A stretch of 64,000 nt of DNA from CAZGCA01 sp964524145 (GTDB lineage: Bacteria; Hydrogenedentota; CAZGCA01): the NCBI GenBank assembly GCA_964524145.1, contig CAZGCA010000027.1, positions 1 to 64,000 on the forward strand, written 5' to 3'. Under the pieces are notes generated by a model. That model did not search any database and was not told where the DNA came from. It saw nothing but the letters and a program-made list of their open reading frames with translations. The translations under genes and the position numbers were made by a program. This document shows positions 1 through 9,100 of this stretch, piece by piece; the first letter of the stretch is position 1, and the number at the start of each line of letters is the position of its first letter.

Positions 1-439
1 AATCCCCTTGAAAGTGTAGGCAGAACCCGGAAAACACGAATGTCACTTAACCCACACAATCACAATGGCTTAGCCACAAACAGTCTGGGCTAACTTCGGT
101 CTAGACGAGTGACCTCTGCGTCCAGGACTGCTACATTGCCCACCGACCTTCGCGTTGCGGTTGATCCCCTTCTCCAACCGTCGCACATACGGACTTGTGT
201 CGTTCTCGTTGCAGGATTCTGTTGCGGTAAGGAAGGGGCGGATCCGCAGGGAATCTCGACCGAGCTGTTGGTGGTGATCGCGATCATCTACACACCGCAG
301 GACTCGGTTCTCACCTGGCAATCCGCCCCATTGCCGTCGTCCTCTCTTTTCTAACGACCCACGAATGGTCTGGGATGGCAGCGCGTTTAGTGGGCGGTAC
401 AGCCGAGGCGCACTACTACCTCTTTCTCGACCCCTCGGT
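1..439. other. Left-edge region without a recognisable gene
   Basis: No reading frame here has a believable start, codon pattern or recognisable protein motif on either strand. The stretch lies downstream of the stop codon of the sigma-factor gene that ends at 440. I see no strong terminator hairpin and no repeat shared with the rest of the window. It may be the intergenic end of a neighbouring gene that lies outside the window. Confidence 0.5.
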
Positions 440-3400
440 TCAGCCCGTCAGGTCGATGTCCTGCCGGACAACCTCACCTTCGCCTATTTCCACGAACACA
501 GATGCTTCGATACGTTCACCGGAGTGCATCTGAGCCTCGACTTCCAGAACCCCGCTGCCGGCTGGAACGCTGTCCATGCGATAAGTGCCATCGGCCAGCG
601 AATGAAGCTCAAGCCGCTCGTCGGCCGCCGGTGTGGCGAGATCAAGGCGCAGCAGAATCCTCTCGAAGCCGTACTCATCCCCCAGGCTCACGGTTCCTTC
701 TATCACTCCGCTGCCTTCTGGCACGTTAATATCTGCCACAGTGACTCTCCCGTCCTCAATGATCACAGGCCGGCTGAAGCTGCGCAAGGTCCTTGCGTCT
801 TCGGAACGCACATCGAGACCAATTCGGGCCTCTCCTGGTGTCAGTTGCGCGAATTCGTACGTGCCATCCGGCTTCAGCTCGGCTCTGTACCGCTGAAGGT
901 AGTGGCGCTCGGGATACCTAATGAAAACATCCCAATCCAGTCTCTCATATTCAGAAGGAAAGCAAACAAGTCCTTGGATGCTCCCACCTTCTGAAAGCAC
1001 GATTTCCACCGGTTCCGACAGCTCAGCTTCCGCAGGTATTTCCGCCGAGCCGATGGCATAGTTGGGGTGATACGCAGAGACCAGTTGACGGGTTTTGGGA
1101 AAGGATTCGAGTACGAACGTCCCGTCCGCCGTAGTCGTGGTTGTGAACCGTTTGCCATAGTTTCTGACCGGCCCCAGGAACAGCTTCGCCTTGGGCATGG
1201 GTTCGCCCGAGGTGGTTGTAACAATGCCGTGTAGATCCCTGCCTTTCATGAGACGAAACACAACCTCGCGCTCGCGTTGGCTCCCTCCGAGATAGACCAA
1301 CTGTTGCGCCGTCGCATAGCCGGAAGCTCGCGCTGCGATAGCGTAGCTCGTCGGCTGCGACTTCTCAAACCGGAACCGGCCTTCCGTGTTACTCACTTTT
1401 TGGAATTCGTGCACAACAGATGATGTCAACTGCTCGCTCCAACTGATCTCGCAAGCGACCTCAAACTTGGTGATAGGCTCTCCCGTATCTGCGCACAACA
1501 CCCGACCCGAGATCGCGAAATCCCCACTGTCCATAGCAAAGTCGACACCGTCGGCACCGGCACGAACGCCGTTCCTTCTCGCATCGCGGTAGCCTTTGGC
1601 CATTACTTCCAGATCATAGATTCCGTCAGCCAGATCCGCGACTTGATACCGCCCCTGTTCATCGGTCTTGGCAGGCTGAGCGCCACCAATGCACATGGCC
1701 ACCACTGTGGCGTCGACAACTGGAATGCCATCGGTATCCATGATATGGCCGGAAATGGTCAGGGCCTGGTCATAGACGAGGATCAAGTCTGTGATTCGGT
1801 CTCCAGCGTCCAGCTCCACCAACGTTCCCGTCCCTTCTGCTCCTCCAAAGCTCCCAGCTTTCCTCGTAGTTAACTCGTGCATCCCGGGGGCAAGCCCGGC
1901 AAGGGTATATCGCCCTGCAATATCCGACACAGTATGAGGTCCTCCCAGAGAACCTCCCGGCACTGGCTGCGACCATACCTCAATATCTTTCAATGCAAGG
2001 CCGTGTCCATCTACGACCGTTCCTGATATCGTGCTTGGTGGCCCAAGGAAGAGTACGAGGTCAGTAACACCCTCCTCGGGCAGCAAGATGGTTTGGGACG
2101 CAGAGACCAACGTATCAGCTTTGCGTGCCTGGATGCACAGATCATCCACAGGCGGCAGACCGTGAAACGAGAACGAGCCGTCGGCGTCCGATTGCGTATG
2201 TGTGCCACCACCAAATACCTCGTCTTCAGCCAGCGCTACCTCGGCACCTTCCACTGGCTGGCCGTTGACATCGACCACGATGCCCGCGAGGAGCGCCTCC
2301 CGGCGTAGCGCGAAATCAACCCCCTCAACAATGCCCGTTGGGTCGAGCACCACCTGCGCTGTCCCCAGAATGCTTCTTAACGAGGATGCCGGATTGCGGT
2401 AGCCTTCGAGCGTGCCGTGCCCCACGCCATACTCCCCTCCGGCAAGACCCTTGAACCGGTAGTATCCCGATGTATTCGTCGGTTCGCTGGACTTGACATG
2501 CTCATCCGCGCTGGCCAATTCTGCTTCAAGAACAACCCCCGCGATCCCCTTGCCCGTGTCCGCATCGAACACCCGGCCCGTTATCGCCCCGCCTTCAACT
2601 GCGCCAGCGCTCTTTGTCTTAGGCACGTTCTCAGATACGGTTGGCTCATCTTGCGCAGAGGTCTCAGGCATTGGCCCGGCTGCTTCCAGAGCAAGGGTCT
2701 CCGGCTCAGGAGACGGCTCCTCCACTTGCGCCACAGCAATTTCGGGTGCGACCTCGACCGGTTCGGGTTGTTGTCTCTGCGTCACCGCCCACAATCCGGC
2801 AACTCCAGCCGCTACCACAACAACGCCAACAAGCGCTTTTTTCATGATCAAAGCTCCTCCCAACGCCGCGCCGGTTGCGGCTGTTCCGATAGTGCCCGCA
2901 CTAACCTTCGAAGCGATGGCCAGTTTTCCGAGTGCGGCGGTGAGTGTGGCGGGAGCCGCCTCGGCCGACAGGTTCGCGCCCAGCATTGCGGTTAGCGACA
3001 CCGTTGCGACCGGCACGCCTCGACGTTTCAGAAACGTGCGGATATCTTCGAGACCTTTGTTCACGCGATACTGGACCGTCGACGGCGAAATGCGGAGGTT
3101 CCGCGCTATGGCCTCGTACGTCTGCCCTTCAAGGAACCGGTAGACGACAGGCTCGCGAAGCTTGTCGGGCAACGCGGCGATGGCTTCGTCGATAAACGCC
3201 TGGACGTCGTCCCACTCCATCTCCCCGCGGTCGCCAGTTCTCGCGGCAAACCGTGCCTCACGCCTCTTCCGCCGTTTCTCGGCCTTGATACGGTTCAGCG
3301 ACCGGTGGACAGCCGCTCTGTGCAGCCAGCCGCCGAGAGACCGTTTTATGGTTGTACCGGGCCGCGCCAACTCGATGAAACACTCCTGAGCGACATCTTC

Positions 3401-3538
3401 GGCATCGCTCGCGTTTCCCAGGACGCGTCTGCACGTGCCGTACACCATGGCAGAATGGCGTGCCACGATCTCGGCGAACGCATCCGCATCGCGGGCCGCC
3501 GCCCACTGCTCGAAGAGTGTTCCGTCCGAAGGGCCCAT
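440..3538 (-). CDS. Membrane-tethered ECF sigma factor with carboxypeptidase-regulatory-like repeats
   Basis: The first 175 residues (of 1032) form an ECF sigma factor: region 2 at about 20-90 (DAEDVAQECFIELA core) and region 4 at about 115-170 (LPDKLREPVVYRFLEG, then a TYEAIARNL helix-turn-helix). An Ala/Gly-rich stretch leads to one membrane helix at about 234-253, then a Pro/Glu-rich linker. From about 316 there are eight beta-sandwich repeats of the carboxypeptidase regulatory-like type, each opening with a pattern like ISGTVVDxxGxP. Topology implied: sigma domain in the cytoplasm, repeats outside the inner membrane. The ATG at 3538 has an AGGGGAG ribosome site 8 bases upstream; a TTG at 3544 is too close to it. 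ECF factors with long C-terminal extensions are known from Planctomycetes; that the repeats sense an envelope signal is inference. No anti-sigma gene lies beside it. Confidence 0.9.
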   Translation of the reverse strand: MGPSDGTLFEQWAAARDADAFAEIVARHSAMVYGTCRRVLGNASDAEDVAQECFIELARPGTTIKRSLGGWLHRAAVHRSLNRIKAEKRRKRREARFAARTGDRGEMEWDDVQAFIDEAIAALPDKLREPVVYRFLEGQTYEAIARNLRISPSTVQYRVNKGLEDIRTFLKRRGVPVATVSLTAMLGANLSAEAAPATLTAALGKLAIASKVSAGTIGTAATGAALGGALIMKKALVGVVVVAAGVAGLWAVTQRQQPEPVEVAPEIAVAQVEEPSPEPETLALEAAGPMPETSAQDEPTVSENVPKTKSAGAVEGGAITGRVFDADTGKGIAGVVLEAELASADEHVKSSEPTNTSGYYRFKGLAGGEYGVGHGTLEGYRNPASSLRSILGTAQVVLDPTGIVEGVDFALRREALLAGIVVDVNGQPVEGAEVALAEDEVFGGGTHTQSDADGSFSFHGLPPVDDLCIQARKADTLVSASQTILLPEEGVTDLVLFLGPPSTISGTVVDGHGLALKDIEVWSQPVPGGSLGGPHTVSDIAGRYTLAGLAPGMHELTTRKAGSFGGAEGTGTLVELDAGDRITDLILVYDQALTISGHIMDTDGIPVVDATVVAMCIGGAQPAKTDEQGRYQVADLADGIYDLEVMAKGYRDARRNGVRAGADGVDFAMDSGDFAISGRVLCADTGEPITKFEVACEISWSEQLTSSVVHEFQKVSNTEGRFRFEKSQPTSYAIAARASGYATAQQLVYLGGSQREREVVFRLMKGRDLHGIVTTTSGEPMPKAKLFLGPVRNYGKRFTTTTTADGTFVLESFPKTRQLVSAYHPNYAIGSAEIPAEAELSEPVEIVLSEGGSIQGLVCFPSEYERLDWDVFIRYPERHYLQRYRAELKPDGTYEFAQLTPGEARIGLDVRSEDARTLRSFSRPVIIEDGRVTVADINVPEGSGVIEGTVSLGDEYGFERILLRLDLATPAADERLELHSLADGTYRMDSVPAGSGVLEVEAQMHSGERIEASVFVEIGEGEVVRQDIDLTG

Positions 3539-3654
3539 TCCCAACTCCCCTCAACTATGACGACTCCACACCGCCTATTCTACCCTATATGGCAACACCG
3601 AAAGAAAAACCACCGAAAAGAAACCGCAAGGTCCAGCTTCTGGAACCCTCAATT

Positions 3655-3713
3655 CTACCTACTACATGCTACCTACTAAATCCCCGTCTACCGTCTACCG
3701 TCTACGGTCTACC
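3655..3713. repeat. CTACC-rich tandem repeat
   Basis: A 10-base unit CTACCTACTA occurs at 3655-3664 and 3669-3678. It is followed at 3686-3713 by four consecutive 7-base units, GTCTACC, GTCTACC, GTCTACG, GTCTACC. It lies between the divergent sigma-factor and GxGYxYP genes, just upstream of the latter's promoter. It is simple-sequence DNA; no function is evident. Confidence 0.75.
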
Positions 3714-3722
3714 GCAAATCCA

Positions 3723-3751
3723 TTGACACGTCCCCGGCGACAAGGTATCTT
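3723..3751 (+). promoter_or_regulatory. Sigma70-type promoter for the GxGYxYP gene
   Basis: TTGACA at 3723-3728, a 17-base spacer and TATCTT at 3746-3751. The -35 box is a perfect consensus match. The start codon of the next gene lies 56 bases further on. Confidence 0.7.
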
Positions 3752-3807
3752 GGTCGGGACAACGCACTGCAAACGGGTCATGACGCACCATTGAAAGGGG
3801 CACGCGC

Positions 3808-5967
3808 ATGCAACTGACGGAAGTATTTCCCTCGATTCCTCCCGTGAAACGTCTTGTGGTCTCGGAACCCGACGTGGCGGACGAGAGCGTCGATTTCTGG
3901 ATCTGGTACCGGTCGTTCCAGGGGTTGATCAACCGGATCGAACCGCATCTCTATCTCGTTCGGCGCGAGGCCAAGACCCGCCAGGGCAAACCGCGGTTGC
4001 TCTACGAGCGCCACTGGCTGGACTATTACGTGAAGACGTTCGGTCTGCCCGCCGAACAGGTAGACGACGTGGACGAGGTGATCGAACGGTACAAAGACGT
4101 CGTTGGCGGGTACATTCTCTACGACACCGAGGACGTCATCCAAACACAGAACCTGGCGATCACGCGCGCCGGGCTCGAAGGTCTTCTGCCGATATCTCCC
4201 GACCAGGAGCATTGGATGGACCGGCACGGCATTCCGAAACGTGACGATCTGCACGGCAGGTTCGCCAGCGACGCCGCCGCCGCCGAGTGGGCCGTCGACA
4301 ACCTGTGGCCGTATTGTAATAGGCGGCTTTACGCAAACTTCTGCGTCCATCGTCCGCTTTGGTACGCCATGTCGCATGAGCTGGAAGATTACGTCGTGTA
4401 CCATAGAGGGTTCGCGCTCGACCTGCCGCTGAGCCGCCAGTACCGCCGGACGCTGCACCTGTACCGGCGCATGCTCGAATCGGCGGAACCGCCCGGCGTG
4501 CAGATGAACTGGCACTGCGTCTGCGACCAGGAGAAGGAGTATGTCGCGGAAGCCGCGCAACGGGGTTTCTTCACCTTGTGCAGCGTGGCGACGCCGAACC
4601 TGACCATCCACGGCGGCGTCGGCGACCCGGACGCTGCGTACACACAACCTATCCCGGACGCCGAATCGTGCAAAGCCGACCCGAAGAAGGTGTACGTCTG
4701 TTTCTACAACAGCGACGGCGACGCGACCTGGGCGATGAACAACCTCCATTCGGGCAACTGGCTCGCGCCGCAACGCGGCACCTTCAAGTTCGGCTGGGGG
4801 TTCCTGCCGCTGATGGTCAAGCTCATGCCGGCGATGCTGCGATACTATCACGAGACACGAACGCCCAACGACTGTTTCTGGGGTCCGTCGTCGGGCGCGG
4901 CATACACCTACACGCACATGTGGCCGGACGATCTCGTGGGTCTGTACCTTCGAGAAACCCGGCGATTGCTGGACCAGACCGGACAACACGGCTGCAACAT
5001 GGTGAACTGGTTTCTCGAGGACTGGTGGCGCGAGGTCGAGGACGACGATGCCGTGCGGCGCGAGCAGGAGATGCTGCAACCCGGCCCGGGCCTGGTGTGC
5101 GGGTTGGGCGGGTCGCCGTACGCGAAGAGCTACCCGCACGGCCCGATCCCGAAACTCCACTCGGTACATATCGCGAACGTCGGTCGCGACAACGTCGGCG
5201 ATATCGTTCGGTTCACGAAAGAGTGTCCGACCCGGCCCGCGTTCATGTTCATGTTCGCGCAGATCGCGGTGGGTATCTGGGACCAGCTCGAGTCCGAGAT
5301 GGACGTGTTCGCCCGGCATCCCGAGATAGAGATTCTTAGCATGGACGAGTTCTTTCTCACCCTGCACGACGCGGTCGCACGCGGGCTTGTCGACGACGAG
5401 CTGTACGAGAAGACGGACGCGCTTGCCGAGACGTGGCTCAAAGCGCCGGGCCGTAACCGGCTGCCGCTGTGCGACCGGTTGACCGAAGAGCTGGCTCGAG
5501 CAGCACACGCCGAACCGGAGGAGCGCCGGCGTCGCCTCGCGGAAGCGGGATGGAGCGAGCTTGTCTCGCGCGAGATCGAGCACGTGGCCCGCGACCGCGA
5601 AACGTTTCTCACACAGTTCAAAGACCGGGCTGCGTTTACCGCCGACGAGGAGGCCGACGCGCTGCTCTACGCCGCCTTCACCGTGGCATGGGTCGTAGTG
5701 CGGTCAGCCATCCAGGCACAAGGAATCTATGCGAACCACCGCACACAATGTCTCGACGACTTCACACGGACGTGCGGCGAGCTGGTCGACGTGACACCGT
5801 TCGAGAAGCTGTTCGACGCGTGGGACGCCTGGGAAGACGGCGCGCCGAACGTCGATGAGATCGCTGCGTGGTGCGACGGCGTTGCTGCGGCAGCGCGAAC
5901 CCTGCGCGACGCGCTCGGTCCCGACGAAACAGAAGACTTCACCGGCTGGCCGCCACGAACGATCTGA
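3808..5967 (+). CDS. GxGYxYP family protein (putative glycoside hydrolase-like)
   Basis: A 719-residue protein whose central signature is an SGAAYTYTHMWPDD segment at about residues 362-375, where the family has its GxGYxYP motif. The N-terminal half has the family's RSFQGLINR and LYDTEDVIQTQNLAITRAGLEG segments, and the middle has YVCFYNSDGDATWAMNN. No signal peptide is visible, so it may be cytoplasmic, although many relatives are exported. The ATG at 3808 has an AAAGGGG ribosome site. The family has structural ties to carbohydrate-active enzymes and often sits in polysaccharide loci, but no reaction has been proven as far as I know. The C-terminal 200 residues are helical and charged, without a motif I recognise. 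It appears to be a single-gene unit. Confidence 0.8.
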   Translation: MQLTEVFPSIPPVKRLVVSEPDVADESVDFWIWYRSFQGLINRIEPHLYLVRREAKTRQGKPRLLYERHWLDYYVKTFGLPAEQVDDVDEVIERYKDVVGGYILYDTEDVIQTQNLAITRAGLEGLLPISPDQEHWMDRHGIPKRDDLHGRFASDAAAAEWAVDNLWPYCNRRLYANFCVHRPLWYAMSHELEDYVVYHRGFALDLPLSRQYRRTLHLYRRMLESAEPPGVQMNWHCVCDQEKEYVAEAAQRGFFTLCSVATPNLTIHGGVGDPDAAYTQPIPDAESCKADPKKVYVCFYNSDGDATWAMNNLHSGNWLAPQRGTFKFGWGFLPLMVKLMPAMLRYYHETRTPNDCFWGPSSGAAYTYTHMWPDDLVGLYLRETRRLLDQTGQHGCNMVNWFLEDWWREVEDDDAVRREQEMLQPGPGLVCGLGGSPYAKSYPHGPIPKLHSVHIANVGRDNVGDIVRFTKECPTRPAFMFMFAQIAVGIWDQLESEMDVFARHPEIEILSMDEFFLTLHDAVARGLVDDELYEKTDALAETWLKAPGRNRLPLCDRLTEELARAAHAEPEERRRRLAEAGWSELVSREIEHVARDRETFLTQFKDRAAFTADEEADALLYAAFTVAWVVVRSAIQAQGIYANHRTQCLDDFTRTCGELVDVTPFEKLFDAWDAWEDGAPNVDEIAAWCDGVAAAARTLRDALGPDETEDFTGWPPRTI

Positions 5968-6163
5968 GCCGACTGATTACCACTCCGGACGGTTATCGGC
6001 TGAGCTGACAGGCTGTCTGCGCCCTGATACAGTATGTGCCAGTTGAGGAGCAGGATATGGGGGCTGCTCGGAGGGCTGAGCCGGGCGGCGTTCGAGGAAG
6101 GGTTCAACTGGTCGTATGAACAACTGGCCGTTGACTTTCACACACCGGGAGGAGGATAACACA

Positions 6164-9100
6164 ATGGTATCCATACGTGCAGTGCTCTTGTCTGTGTTCG
6201 GGTGCATTCTGCTGGCAGCGATGTGCGCTGTCGCGGACGCGACAGTCGCTGTCGATCTTGTTGGCGCGGACGTGACCTTCAGTGCAACCGAACCTTCCCT
6301 ATTTCATCTCGAGGCGTGGATCGAGGAGTTCGGTCTCTTGACTCGATCAGTAGCGAGCGGCGACGTGAACGCCGACGGGATCGACGACCTTCTCGTCGGC
6401 ATTCCGAAACACGCGCAGGTCTACGTCTTCTTTGGGACGCCGTCGGTGGTCCCCGGTGCGGAGCTTCCCATGACGCCGGACGCGATAATCGAGACGGGAG
6501 CGGAGACCGATCCGCAGTACAAGCAGCATGCCTGGATGAGTGTTGCGACCGGTGACGTCACCGGGGATGCTGTGACGGACATAGTGTTCGGAGCGTGCTC
6601 GCCCATAACGGGTGAAGGCCGTGTCGGTGTTGTTCCGGGCGATGCAGGCTTCGGCACGGGAACCGTGCAGCCTGCGTTCGTTGTGGGTGACGGCGGTGTC
6701 GGCTGGATGGGGTTCAGCGTGTCCTGCTCCGATGTCAGCGGAGACGGAACGGACGATATTCTGACAGGGAGTCTCATCGGAATGAGTTTCGTGATACTGG
6801 GGTCGCCGCGCATAGCGAGTCTTCCCTGGACGGGCTTGTACACCGATCCTCTTAACATCTATGACGTGGCGGTGGCATCAATCGAGCCATCATGCGGCCC
6901 TATCCTCGCAGCGCTCGACTCGGGCGACCTCAACGGTGACGGGACCGACGACATAGTGCTGGGGGAGCTAATGCCGGACGAAGTCTCGAAGGCGAGCGTG
7001 TTCTTTGGGGGAAAGAAGATCGGCGCCAAAAACCCGATCGGGTTAACCCATGACGGATCGAACCTGTGGTGCATCCAGGCGGAACTGGACTTCCCACTTG
7101 AGCCAGAGCTGATGGGCTATCTCAATCGGATGTACAAGCTCGATTCTTTAGGAAACGTGCTAGACTCGATGATGCTGGGCGACACGACCAAAAGCAGCCA
7201 GGTATTCAGTGTTACGTTCGACGGGGCCAACTTCTGGGGTGTTGACTACGTGAACCAGACTGTGGTGGAGTTCACGTCGAGCGGCCAGGTTGTCTCGTCG
7301 TTCGACTGTTCGTTCTGCGATCTTGCGGTCGGGATCGCATACGATACAAACACCGGCAACCTCTGGATAAGCGACGTTTACGATGAAGTCTACGAAGTCA
7401 CGACGTCCGGCTCAGTTGTAAAGAGCTTTTCCGAGCTGTCGCTTGACTTGGCGTTTGATGGGACGTATCTCTGGACAACCCTTGACATAATGTTGAGGGT
7501 CCTGGATACAGACGGGAACGACGTCGCGACCTATTGGGTGGAGGACTATGACACAACGTCCGGTGCAACGTTTGGGGGTGTATGTTTCGACGGGACGTAT
7601 ATATGGTTTAGCGTCAGTTATCACGAGAACTACTTACCACAGACTCGTTACTTCAAGATCGCAACCGACGGGACGCTCGTGGAGACGCTTGACGGCCCGA
7701 ACTCCGAGTATCTTCAGGCGGACGCGGATTTCGTCGTGGAGTATTCCTTTGATCCGTGGGTGTACGGGGAGCATTACTACTACCCTGAGTGGTTTTTCGG
7801 GAGAGAGGTCTTCTGCTGCGACGTGAACGGCGACAACTACGACGACCTGTTGCTTCCCGGCGAAGACTCGATGGGCATGTACGAGCCCTGGGACGCTGAC
7901 CTCAAAGGTGTGATTCACGTCTTCCATGGCTCAGCGTCTCTCTCGGGCACCAAGACGGACGCAGATGCCGATGTGGAGCTTATCAGCAGAACCAGCGGCG
8001 ACCTCACGGGCTCCCGGCTCGCTTTCAGCGATGTGAATGGAGACGACGCGAAGGACCTGCTGATCGGCGCGCCGGATGCTGCACCGTTCGAGTCCTCCGG
8101 CAGCGGTCGTGTCTGCGTCTTCCTGGGGCCATTGGCCTTCGGCAGCACCGTGGAGATCGACGACGCGGACATCATTCTTAACGGGATCAACGGCATGCGC
8201 AGTGAAGCTGACCAGGGAGACAGGACTGGATCGAGCATCGCGGTGGGCGACTTCAACGATGACGGCTACAAAGACATCTTCGCGCTGTCGCAGTTCGCAC
8301 AAGCGGTCACCGACGGACCGGAGGGCCAGCTCTACGGCGTATTCGGCGGCGAGCTGTCGTCGTTCCGAGGCAGAGAGAGCATGCTCGATGAGAAGGAACG
8401 CCTGTTTGTCTCGCGTTCTGACGGTCTTTCAAACAAGTTGGAGGTTCTTGAGTACGACTCCGCAGGGAACAAGACGCTGTTTGCGGACCTCGGCTATGCT
8501 TCCGCGGATTACGCGTCGCTGGCGCTCGCCGACGATGGCAGCGTCTACGTGGCGCTGTCGGCGAGCAACGTTATCCGGAAGTACACTCCCGACGGTTCCT
8601 CATACGAGATATTCGCCGACCAGAGCGACGGGCTGGACGGGGTCGGAGCACCGGAATTTGACACTGAAGGCAACCTGTTTGTTAGCAACCATAATGCCTG
8701 CAACATACTCAAGATCGATCCGACGGGCACGGCGACGGTGTTTGCCGAAGTGACCGAGCACCCCGACCCGATCAACCCGCACGGTCAGAAACTCCCGGCA
8801 CATCCTTGGGCGCTTGCGTTCGACTCGAGAGGCTACCTCTACGCGTCGGTGTGGGTCGAGGTATGGCCAGCGGTCTCCGGCGGCACAGTGCAACGGTTCG
8901 ATCCGTCGGGCAACGCAATAACATTTGCCTACCCGATGCCCGACGGGTTCTATACCCCCACGGGCATCAGGTGCGACAGCGACGACAACCTCTACGTTGC
9001 CTCCTGCAAGCCGGAGGGGTATCTGACCGGCGACGAGGTGATCCTTATCGAGCAGTTCACACCCGCAGGCGAACGCAGTCTCTTTGCTGACTTCTACGAC

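Noticed and set aside
3778..5583. Long open frame on the minus strand (about 600 codons)
   Set aside because: It mirrors the GxGYxYP gene on the plus strand and has an Arg/Val/His-rich composition typical of antisense frames in GC-rich DNA; no motif.
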